From Timburyella sp030842085 (GTDB lineage Bacteria; Bacillota; Clostridia; Oscillospirales; Acutalibacteraceae), in the NCBI GenBank assembly GCA_030842085.1, contig JAUUSE010000008.1, forward strand, positions 1 to 49,214: a stretch of 49,214 nt of DNA. The letters are read 5' to 3'. The notes under the pieces were generated by a model. That model ran no database searches. It saw nothing but the letters and a program-made list of their open reading frames with translations, and was not told the origin of the DNA. The position numbers and the translations under genes were made by a program. This document shows positions 1 to 7,076 of this stretch, one piece after another (the first letter of the stretch is position 1; each line of letters opens with the position of its first letter).

Positions 1-54
1 GTTTAAGCTTAACAGCTAAAACGGTCTTTATAATTGCCAACAAATTTATTAAAG

Positions 55-1722
55 CTATTTCTGCCCATGATGTATTATATCCAAAAGCTGGCGAATGTTT
101 TTCTTGCCGAACGTAACATGTGTATCGTTTATTACAAGACATGGCACGCTCATAACGTTATATTTTTCCTTTAAGGCAGGAAAATGGTTAATATCATATA
201 CATTCGCCGTTACCTTTTCGTTCATGGAAGCAATCTTCTGTGCAGCGGTGACAAGCTCCGGACACATTGTGCAGGAAAGAGATACCAGTATTTTCATGTT
301 TACCGGCTCAGCTATAGCATGTATATCATCTTCAGATTCACTGTCCACCGCCTGTCCCGGACCGGATGCGTTGTATAGCCCCAGCACAAATGATGTAAAT
401 TCATGCCCGCCGGGGACGCCGTGGAATGCAAGTCCAGTATCTTTTCCGTCAGCTGTGCACACCGACACAAATGGAAGCTCATTTTCGTCCTGTGCTTTGC
501 CGGCGTCATCTACCGAGAGCTTGTCTGTCAGCTCTGACAGCGCATACATATACTGCTTAAGCTCCTGTGAAACGGGTCGGCCGTCAAGATACAGCTTTAG
601 AACAAGCGGCTTTTCCATTTTTGAGAAAACAGCATTAAGCTGAGCGACCATGTCTGCCGAGAAAAGTCCGCTCTCCGACGTATTTGATGCGGCCGTTTCA
701 GTCTTTTGAGCACTTTGCTGTGAAACATGAGCAGAAGTACTCGCCTGAGGCCGTGGATGCAGTCCCGTTTTCTGCTGCATAGCGGAGGCGTACTTCTCAA
801 GCTCAGTAGCCGCTATAGCGCCGTCACCTACGGCGGTAACCACCTGACGAAGATTTTTTACGCATACGTCGCCGGCGGCATAAACACCATGAACACTCGT
901 TTTCTGATTACGGTCAGTTATAACATATCCGTTATCATTAAGCTCGGCAATTCCCTTAAGAAGAGATGTGGCCGGCTCATACCCAGCGAATACAAATACG
1001 CCAAACGTATCACCGTCAGCCGGACGATACTCGGTAATTTCTCCGGTTTTAGTATTGCGGTATTTAAGAAGCCTTAAAGCCGTATCTCCAGAAACCGACT
1101 CAATCTGAGTATTTGTAAGCACAGTGATTTTCTCATTATTGCGAGCTTCATCTGCCGCCGATTTAGCGCATGAAAAGTCATCACCGCGTATTAATATAGT
1201 CACATGCTTGGCATATTTAGTTAAAAATACGCTTTCCTCTGCAGCTGCAAAGCCTCCGCCGACGACAAATACGTCCTTGCCGGTGAAAAATTCGCCGTCG
1301 CATGTGGCGCAGTATGCCACTCCGTGGCCTTTAAACTCTTCCTCGCCGGCAAAGCCGACCATACGCGGATGAGCGCCGGTTGCAATAAGCACGCCAAAGC
1401 ATGATACACTGCCGCGGCTGGTATTTATTGTTTTTATATCGCCATTTACATCAAGGCTCTCGACCTCGGCAAGAAGAAACTCCGCCCCGAAGCTCTGCGC
1501 CTGTAAGCGCATTGTCTCCGTCAGCTCAGCGCCGCTCGTTTTAGCCACGCCGGGATAGTTCACTACTTCAGAGGTAATTGTAATCTGCCCGCCGAAATGC
1601 TCCTTTTCCACTATAAGCACGCGGTACTTTGCTCTTGCTAAATAGATGGCGGCCGTAAGCCCAGCCGGTCCGCCGCCTATTACTACAACATCATAAAGCT
1701 TATCAACGTTTATATCTGCCAT
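55..1722 (-). CDS. AhpF-like peroxiredoxin reductase with permuted domain order
   Basis: A 555-residue flavoprotein predicted to pass NADPH electrons through FAD and disulfides to the AhpC encoded just upstream. Residues 10-320 are a thioredoxin-reductase core: FAD motif GGGPAG at 16-21, redox pair CATC at 138-141, and an NADPH-binding GGGFAAAEE. About residues 355-555 resemble the tandem thioredoxin-fold domain that sits at the N-terminus of E. coli AhpF: a first fold without CXXC (GHEFTSFVLGL is recognisable) and a second with CTMC at 484-487 and a cis-proline SVPC near 527. Domain order is therefore reversed relative to enteric AhpF. It starts 3 bp after the ahpC stop codon, so the two genes are co-transcribed. 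A generic thioredoxin reductase is the alternative, but the context and the AhpF-like tail argue for AhpC as substrate. Confidence 0.88.
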   Translation of the reverse strand: MADINVDKLYDVVVIGGGPAGLTAAIYLARAKYRVLIVEKEHFGGQITITSEVVNYPGVAKTSGAELTETMRLQAQSFGAEFLLAEVESLDVNGDIKTINTSRGSVSCFGVLIATGAHPRMVGFAGEEEFKGHGVAYCATCDGEFFTGKDVFVVGGGFAAAEESVFLTKYAKHVTILIRGDDFSCAKSAADEARNNEKITVLTNTQIESVSGDTALRLLKYRNTKTGEITEYRPADGDTFGVFVFAGYEPATSLLKGIAELNDNGYVITDRNQKTSVHGVYAAGDVCVKNLRQVVTAVGDGAIAATELEKYASAMQQKTGLHPRPQASTSAHVSQQSAQKTETAASNTSESGLFSADMVAQLNAVFSKMEKPLVLKLYLDGRPVSQELKQYMYALSELTDKLSVDDAGKAQDENELPFVSVCTADGKDTGLAFHGVPGGHEFTSFVLGLYNASGPGQAVDSESEDDIHAIAEPVNMKILVSLSCTMCPELVTAAQKIASMNEKVTANVYDINHFPALKEKYNVMSVPCLVINDTHVTFGKKNIRQLLDIIHHGQK

Positions 1723-1725
1723 TTT

Positions 1726-2289
1726 CTACAGCTGGCCTACTAAGTCAAGGCTGGGCTTTAATGTCTCTGCTCCAGGCTGCCATTTGGCAGGACATACCTC
1801 GTCGCCGTGCGCCGCTACAAACTGGCAGGCCTGTATTCTTCTGAAAAGCTCGTCGGCATTGCGGCCAATATTGCCGGCTACTACTTCATATGCTACTATC
1901 TTTCCTTCCGGATTTACTATAAAACTGCCGCGCTCTGCAACGCCGCTGTCCTCTATATATACTTCAAAATCCTTAGCCAAAGCATGCGTCGGGTCGGCCA
2001 GCATTATATACTGTATCTTCTTTATACGCTCTGAAGCATCATGCCATGCCTTGTGCACATAATGCGTATCGCATGATACTGAGTATATCTCGCAGCCTGC
2101 GGCCTTAAAATCGTCATATTTATTTGCTAAATCTTCAAGCTCTGTCGGGCATACAAATGTAAAGTCGGCAGGATAGAAGAAAAATACGCTCCATTTGCCT
2201 AATACATCCTTCTTTGTTACTGTTTTAAATTCACCATTCTGAAACGACTCTACTGAAAAATCGCTTATTTCCTTGTTTATCATTGACAT
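1726..2289 (-). CDS. ahpC: Alkyl hydroperoxide reductase subunit C (2-Cys peroxiredoxin)
   Basis: A 187-residue cytoplasmic peroxiredoxin that reduces hydrogen peroxide and organic hydroperoxides. The peroxidatic cysteine lies in FVCPTELEDL and the resolving cysteine in EVCPAKW, the arrangement of typical 2-Cys AhpC/Prx1 enzymes; length matches the family. The ATG at 2289 is preceded by GGAGG about 8 bp upstream. The gene is first in a two-gene operon with the AhpF-like reductase, which regenerates it. A consensus-like promoter and a perfect dyad lie upstream (2319-2374), so expression is probably regulated in response to oxidative stress. Confidence 0.96.
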   Translation of the reverse strand: MSMINKEISDFSVESFQNGEFKTVTKKDVLGKWSVFFFYPADFTFVCPTELEDLANKYDDFKAAGCEIYSVSCDTHYVHKAWHDASERIKKIQYIMLADPTHALAKDFEVYIEDSGVAERGSFIVNPEGKIVAYEVVAGNIGRNADELFRRIQACQFVAAHGDEVCPAKWQPGAETLKPSLDLVGQL

Positions 2290-2318
2290 ATTAATTTCCT
2301 CCCTTTTTTATTTTCACT

Positions 2319-2374
2319 CAGTTAATTGTTAACTGGATAAGTATAGTATATATTATACCCTGTAAAATTGTCAA
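2319..2374 (-). promoter_or_regulatory. ahpC promoter with candidate operator dyad
   Basis: On the minus strand, TTGACA (2369-2374) is followed 18 bp later by TATACT (2345-2350). A perfect inverted repeat, CAGTTAA-N3-TTAACTG, occupies 2319-2335, at about +3 to +19 of the predicted transcript, where a bound repressor would block initiation. It does not look like a standard PerR box, so the cognate regulator is unknown. Confidence 0.6.
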
Positions 2375-2437
2375 TATAAAAAATAAAATATCCTGCCAGT
2401 AAAGATAAAAAACTTTTTATTTGCAGCAAATTACACT

Positions 2438-3286
2438 CTATTTATTCCTTATAATGACTTCGCCGTTGCAGTCCATTACTGCGTCACCCCGAATCACTTC
2501 GCCTACGCTGTCCGCCACTATTCTCCCGCTGCGTGGATTTTTTACCGATATGATATTTCCCGCAATATCTGCATCTACGTCGGAATATTCAAAAGAAAAA
2601 TCCGTGCCCTCCATGCGGCAGTTTACGAGTCTTAGATTTTTGCAGTAGCACAGCGGCTGTGTTCCTGATATTTTGCAGTTTATAAGCGTAAGCCTTTCTG
2701 AAAACCAGCCCAGATATTCTCCCCTTACATCAGAGTCGGTTACCGTCACGTTTTTGCTGTGCCAAAACGCCGCTTTTGTGTCCAACACCGCAGTTGTTAT
2801 CTCGACGTTCTCCATATACTGAAAGGAATATTTTCCGCTCATGTGCAGATTGTCTATTTTGACATTGCTGCTTTCAAAAAGAAAATATTCAGAATTTATT
2901 TCAGAATTATATATCGACAGCTCACGGCATTTCCAACCGAACTCCGGCGAATTTATTTTGCATCCCTTTATATTTATTTTGCTGCATTCGCGCAGACATT
3001 TTATGCCGTCGATTTTGCAGTCAATAATACTGCCGCCGTGAGAATACCAAATAGGCGCCCTCGTCTTTTCGTCGAGATTAGATTCTATCATCTTAAAGTT
3101 CCGTGCATGCCACAGCGGATAGCGCAGAGAAAAATTACACTTCTGCACGATGATATCACGGCACTCCTTAAGCACCGACTCGCCGTCAGCCGGCCCTGCA
3201 AAAGTACATTCCACTACATCTGCCGATTTCAAATTATATAACGCACGTTCTTCGTCAAAGGTCTTGCGAAGAATTTCTTCTCTCAT
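2438..3286 (-). CDS. DUF3737 family right-handed beta-helix protein
   Basis: A 282-residue protein made of short repeating strands with regularly spaced Asn, Cys and aromatic residues (for example IKGCKINSPEFGWKC, VTVTDSDVRGEYLGW, LINCKISGTQPLCYC), the pattern of a parallel beta-helix and of the DUF3737 family. There is no signal peptide or membrane segment, so it is probably cytoplasmic. The ATG at 3286 has a GGAGGAG ribosome-binding site. It is a single gene; its molecular role is not known and none is assigned here. Confidence 0.8.
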   Translation of the reverse strand: MREEILRKTFDEERALYNLKSADVVECTFAGPADGESVLKECRDIIVQKCNFSLRYPLWHARNFKMIESNLDEKTRAPIWYSHGGSIIDCKIDGIKCLRECSKINIKGCKINSPEFGWKCRELSIYNSEINSEYFLFESSNVKIDNLHMSGKYSFQYMENVEITTAVLDTKAAFWHSKNVTVTDSDVRGEYLGWFSERLTLINCKISGTQPLCYCKNLRLVNCRMEGTDFSFEYSDVDADIAGNIISVKNPRSGRIVADSVGEVIRGDAVMDCNGEVIIRNK

Positions 3287-3493
3287 ATATGCTCCTCCAA
3301 GCCCAAATTCTACTTTCGAAAATTATAACACATTCAGTATATATTTTCAAACTCACAAACTGGCAAACTAATATATTGTATTTCATTTTTGATTAATATG
3401 ATCAACTCATACTTTTTCACTATAAATTTTATCGTATCTTTAGTTCGGCGTCCCGATGAACATAAAAAATTTTGCTTTTTTTAAGAATTACTC

Positions 3494-3561
3494 TTGACAT
3501 TTAGAATAAAATAATGCAAAATATAGTTGCTTTTAAAATTCTCAAACACAATATATCGTGT
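3494..3561 (+). promoter_or_regulatory. nrdD promoter with tandem NrdR-type boxes
   Basis: TTGACA lies at 3494-3499, with only a weak -10 about 17 bp downstream (CAAAAT, 3517-3522). Two 16-bp sites resemble the NrdR box (acaCWAtATaTwGtgt): TGCAAAATATAGTTGC at 3515-3530, overlapping the -10, and ACACAATATATCGTGT at 3546-3561. Their centres are 31 bp apart, the three-helical-turn spacing known for paired NrdR sites. This predicts repression by the dNTP/ATP-sensing regulator NrdR, whose gene is not in this window. Confidence 0.75.
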
Positions 3562-3641
3562 TTTTCTTTTGTTTCGACAAAAGGCGGCTGTTTTTTGAAA
3601 CGGCCATTAAATCCACACTATCAGCAGAGGGGATAAAGGCT

Positions 3642-5924
3642 ATGATTCACAGCATTACAAAACGAGACGGCAGAATAGTATTATATGACCAGCAGAAGAT
3701 AGCGTCTGCTATTTTAAAGGCGATGGAAGCATCCGGCGAGGGCAACGCCGCCGACGCGGCAAGAGTTGCAAACGACGTTCAGCGGTCTCTTGAGATTAAA
3801 TTTGACGGAGATGCACCGGATATTGAGGCTATTCAGGATACGGTTGAACAGCAGCTTATGAATCATGGGTTCAGCGCTTCAGCCAAAGCATATATACTTT
3901 ACCGCGCCAACCGCACACGCGCCAGAGAGTCAAGCACTTCTCTAATGAAAACTATCGACGAAATAACTCAGGTTGATGCTCGCAAGAGCGATATGAAGCG
4001 CGACAATGCAAATATTGACGGCAACACCGCCATGGGCAGCATGCTGCAGATAGGCGCGGCCGGCGCCAAGGCTTATAATGAGCATTATCTTCTCCGGCCG
4101 GAGCATGCCGAGGCATACCGCGAGGGAGACATTCACATACACGACTTTGACTTTTATTCTCTCACCACCACCTGCTGCCAGATAGATATTATAAAGCTGT
4201 TCCACGGCGGTTTTTCTACTGGGCATGGATATTTGAGAGAGCCGCAGAGCATTCAGAGTTATGCTGCCTTGGCTGCTATAGCAATACAGTCAAACCAGAA
4301 CGACCAGCACGGCGGCCAGTCTATTCCGAATTTTGATTACGGCATGGCGGAGGGCATTGCAAAATCCTTTAGGAAAGCGTACCGCAACGAGCTTACGGAA
4401 ATCGTAGAGGATTTTCTTGACGCAGAAGACTGCAGCGAGGCTGTCAAGACTGCCATTTCAGGCGCTGAAAGTGCAACGGGAGAAACGGCGCGACTTAATT
4501 GCAGCGCTGTGTTTGACAAGACTGTGGCGGATAATCTTAATAAGACATACAGCATTTCGCCGGATGACGCCGAGCATTTAATAAAGCGTGCGAGAAAGCG
4601 CGCCGAGCAGAAAACCGACAGAGATACATATCAGGCGATGGAGGGCTTTGTGCACAACCTCAACACAATGCATTCGCGCGCCGGTGCGCAGACGCCTTTC
4701 TCGTCAATAAATTACGGCACCGATATTTCTCCGGAGGGCCGTATGGCTATACGAAACATTCTCATGGCGCTGGACGCTGGGCTGGGACATGGCGAAACCT
4801 GCATCTTCCCTATCCACATATTCAAGGTTAAGGAAGGTGTAAACTACAATCCCGGCGACCCAAACTACGATTTGTTCCGGCTCAGCTGCAAGGTAAGCGC
4901 AAAGCGTCTTTTCCCGAACTTTGTCTTTATCGACGCACCCTTTAATCTTCAGTATTATCAGCCCGGCCGGCCGGAGACGGAGGTCGCGACTATGGGCTGT
5001 CGCACGAGGGTAATGGGCAATGTTTACGACCCGTCGCGTCAGATAGCATATTCAAGGGGAAATCTCTCCTTTACCTCTATAAATCTGCCGCGCATTGCCA
5101 TTGAAAGCCGCGGCAACGAAGCTCTGTTTTATGAAAAGCTTCAGGGAATGCTGGAGCTTGTAGCACAGCAGCTTCTCGACAGGTTTGAGATACAGGCGAG
5201 CAAGCACGTATATAATTTCCCGTTTTTAATGGGTCAGGGCGTATGGCTTGACTCAGACAAATTAGGTCCGCACGACAGTATAAGAGAGGTGCTTAAGCAC
5301 GGTACGCTGTCTATAGGCTTTATCGGACTTGCAGAGACGCTGACGGCTCTTTACGGCCATCATCATGGGGAAAGCGCCGAAATGCAGGAAAAGGGTCTTG
5401 AAATTGTTAAATACATGCGCGATTTCTGTGACGAAAAGTCAAAAGAAATGACGATGAACTTTACTCTGCTGGCAACGCCTGCAGAAGGACTTTCTGGGCG
5501 CTTTATACGCATGGACCAGAAGCGTTACGGCAAAATTGAAGGAGTAACCGACAGAGAGTATTATACCAACAGCTTCCATATACCAGTATGGTATCCGATT
5601 TCAGCTTATGACAAGATAAGGCTTGAGGGTCCGTATCACGCTCTCTGCAATGCAGGTCACATAAGCTATGTAGAGCTTAACGGCGATACGGCCAAAAACG
5701 TTGAAGCGTTTGAAGAGGTTGTGCGTTGGATGCACGATGCCGGAGTAGGCTACGGCAGCATAAATCATCCTGTCGACCGTGACCCTGTGTGCGGATATGT
5801 AGGCGTTATAAACGACGTTTGTCCGCGCTGCGGCAGGCACGAAGGTGAGTCAATCTCCCCTGAACGTCTGGCAGAGCTTAAAAAAATGTATCCAGACATC
5901 CCTGTATTTCAGGGAATTGAATAG
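3642..5924 (+). CDS. nrdD: Anaerobic (class III) ribonucleoside-triphosphate reductase, catalytic chain lacking the glycyl-radical domain
   Basis: A 760-residue chain that makes dNTPs under anaerobiosis. An N-terminal ATP-cone (SITKRDGRIVLYDQQKIASA) is followed by the ten-stranded barrel core; recognisable stretches are TTTCCQID, MHSRAGAQTPFSS, MGCRTRV (thiyl loop) and the C-terminal zinc-knuckle-like CGYVG...CPRCG. The chain then ends in SPERLAELKKMYPDIPVFQG and a stop, without the RRITGYLVG glycyl-radical segment that ends a normal NrdD. That segment is encoded separately at 6259-6426. The start at 3642 was chosen over the in-frame ATG at 3558 because GAGGGG lies 10 bp upstream and the protein then begins at the ATP-cone; 3558 would also place coding sequence over an operator. 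Confidence 0.93.
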   Translation: MIHSITKRDGRIVLYDQQKIASAILKAMEASGEGNAADAARVANDVQRSLEIKFDGDAPDIEAIQDTVEQQLMNHGFSASAKAYILYRANRTRARESSTSLMKTIDEITQVDARKSDMKRDNANIDGNTAMGSMLQIGAAGAKAYNEHYLLRPEHAEAYREGDIHIHDFDFYSLTTTCCQIDIIKLFHGGFSTGHGYLREPQSIQSYAALAAIAIQSNQNDQHGGQSIPNFDYGMAEGIAKSFRKAYRNELTEIVEDFLDAEDCSEAVKTAISGAESATGETARLNCSAVFDKTVADNLNKTYSISPDDAEHLIKRARKRAEQKTDRDTYQAMEGFVHNLNTMHSRAGAQTPFSSINYGTDISPEGRMAIRNILMALDAGLGHGETCIFPIHIFKVKEGVNYNPGDPNYDLFRLSCKVSAKRLFPNFVFIDAPFNLQYYQPGRPETEVATMGCRTRVMGNVYDPSRQIAYSRGNLSFTSINLPRIAIESRGNEALFYEKLQGMLELVAQQLLDRFEIQASKHVYNFPFLMGQGVWLDSDKLGPHDSIREVLKHGTLSIGFIGLAETLTALYGHHHGESAEMQEKGLEIVKYMRDFCDEKSKEMTMNFTLLATPAEGLSGRFIRMDQKRYGKIEGVTDREYYTNSFHIPVWYPISAYDKIRLEGPYHALCNAGHISYVELNGDTAKNVEAFEEVVRWMHDAGVGYGSINHPVDRDPVCGYVGVINDVCPRCGRHEGESISPERLAELKKMYPDIPVFQGIE

Positions 5925-5959
5925 GCCTTAAACAGTATATAGAAACGCGAAAAAACGTT

Positions 5960-6003
5960 AATATCATGCATCCGCACTCATTGCCCGCGGCCTGATATTT
6001 TTA
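5960..6003 (+). terminator. Possible intrinsic terminator after nrdD
   Basis: Arms AATATCA (5960-5966) and TGATATT (5993-5999) enclose an inner CCGC/GCGG pairing and are followed by a short T run. It is a modest hairpin, but it fits the independent promoter found before the next gene. Confidence 0.4.
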
Positions 6004-6166
6004 ATCTTGTCGGCGGCTGTCTCTGCAGGAGTTTATATGCATCTTTTATACCGCTAAGCGGCCTGGCTGGTTGTTGCTATCGTCGTCGACTATGCATTGA
6101 AACCTACTCTGTTCTCCCATATTTCTTAGATGCAAAAATATTTTAAATATTTTTATACGATTTCAG

Positions 6167-6195
6167 TGGACATTTATATCTATATATGGTATAAT
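6167..6195 (+). promoter_or_regulatory. Promoter for the glycyl-radical gene and nrdG
   Basis: TGGACA at 6167-6172, a 17-bp spacer and TATAAT at 6190-6195 form a near-consensus housekeeping promoter in the 334-bp gap after nrdD. Transcription would start near 6202, leaving about 57 nt of leader before the ATG at 6259. A weak NrdR-box-like match (12 of 16 positions) at 6228-6243 lies in that leader; no partner box at the expected spacing was found. Confidence 0.7.
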
Positions 6196-6258
6196 TAAGC
6201 TAGTCAAAAGCAAAATAATCATATTATATAGCATATATTGTGAAAAGAGGTTTTTTAA

Positions 6259-6426
6259 ATGGTAGAAAATAACATAAAGGCAAAAACAGGCGACGGCATA
6301 GGATTTGAGCGTATTCGCCGCATCACCGGCTATTTGGTAGGCACAATGGACAAATGGAACGACGCAAAGCGCGCTGAGGAGCGCGATCGTGTAAAGCACA
6401 GTCTCAGCTGCGCATGCGGTGAATAA
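6259..6426 (+). CDS. Stand-alone NrdD glycyl-radical domain (55 residues)
   Basis: Starts at ATG 6259 with GAGG about 10 bp upstream. Residues 16-47 read as the C-terminal glycyl-radical segment of clostridial NrdD: FERIRRITGYLVGT followed by DKWNDAKRAEERDRVKH. Gly24 in RITGY is the expected radical site. The chain closes with a CAC cysteine pair. This is exactly the part missing from the nrdD product upstream, so the two polypeptides presumably assemble into one working reductase, activated by NrdG encoded 9 bp downstream. The closest known analogy is YfiD/GrcA, a spare glycyl-radical domain for pyruvate formate-lyase. A simple frameshift is unlikely because a promoter and ribosome-binding site lie between the two genes and the nrdD chain has its own alternative tail. 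Confidence 0.9.
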   Translation: MVENNIKAKTGDGIGFERIRRITGYLVGTMDKWNDAKRAEERDRVKHSLSCACGE

Positions 6427-6435
6427 TTCGGTAAA

Positions 6436-6948
6436 ATGATAAAGATTGCTGGTATTGAAAATGACAGCATTGTAGACGGCCCTGGCATACGAACAGTATT
6501 TTTCTGCCAGGGCTGTCCGCATCATTGTATAGGCTGTCACAATGAAGAAACTTGGGATTTTTCCGGCGGCACTCCGATGGATGAGGATGAGCTTTTCAAA
6601 ATTGTGGAAAATAATCCGCTCTGCCGCAAAGTTACATTTTCCGGCGGTGAGCCCTTTGCGCAGGCCGCAGGCTTTGCCAAGCTCGCAAAAAAGCTCAGAG
6701 AAAGCGGATACGAAGTGGCGTCCTACTCAGGGTACACCTTTGAAGAGCTGTTAAACGGCACAGCAGAACAAATGGAGCTCCTTTCAAATATTGATATTCT
6801 GATTGACGGCAGGTTTATTTTGGAAAAGCGCAGCTTAGACCTAAATTTCCGCGGCAGCACTAATCAGCGGATTATTGACGTGCCGAAAAGCCTTATAGAA
6901 AAAAAGGCCATATTAACGACTGACGGCAGATGGCTGGGAGAATATTAA
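6436..6948 (+). CDS. nrdG: Anaerobic ribonucleotide reductase activating protein (radical SAM)
   Basis: A 170-residue radical-SAM activase that installs the glycyl radical on the reductase. The cluster motif CPHHCIGC is at 27-34, the SAM-binding TFSGGEPF lies near residue 78, and the N-terminus GIENDSIVDGPGIRTVFF is typical of NrdG. Length matches the family. It starts 9 bp after the glycyl-radical gene with only a weak ribosome-binding site of its own (GGTGAA overlapping the upstream stop), so translation is probably coupled. Its natural substrate here would be the separate 55-residue radical protein, probably docked on NrdD. Confidence 0.95.
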   Translation: MIKIAGIENDSIVDGPGIRTVFFCQGCPHHCIGCHNEETWDFSGGTPMDEDELFKIVENNPLCRKVTFSGGEPFAQAAGFAKLAKKLRESGYEVASYSGYTFEELLNGTAEQMELLSNIDILIDGRFILEKRSLDLNFRGSTNQRIIDVPKSLIEKKAILTTDGRWLGEY

Positions 6949-7041
6949 TTTAACGCATTATGATATTATAAGTGCTGTGTTAGACAATTTTTTATTCATT
7001 TCCTTAAAGCTATTTTATAAAACAATTTTTATCTTTATATT

Positions 7042-7075
7042 AAAAGCAGCACGGCGATAGCCGCGCTGCTTTTGT
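7042..7075. terminator. Bidirectional intrinsic terminator
   Basis: Arms AAAAGCAGC-A-CGGC (7042-7055) and GCCG-C-GCTGCTTTT (7060-7073) form a GC-rich stem flanked by A and T runs. It separates nrdG (plus) from the converging permease gene (minus) and can serve both. Confidence 0.85.
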
Positions 7076-7076
7076 T

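Noticed and set aside
3642..6426. Treating nrdD and the small radical gene as one frameshifted gene
   Set aside because: They are 334 bp apart, with a promoter, ribosome-binding site and possible terminator between them, and nrdD has its own divergent tail; no frame joins them.
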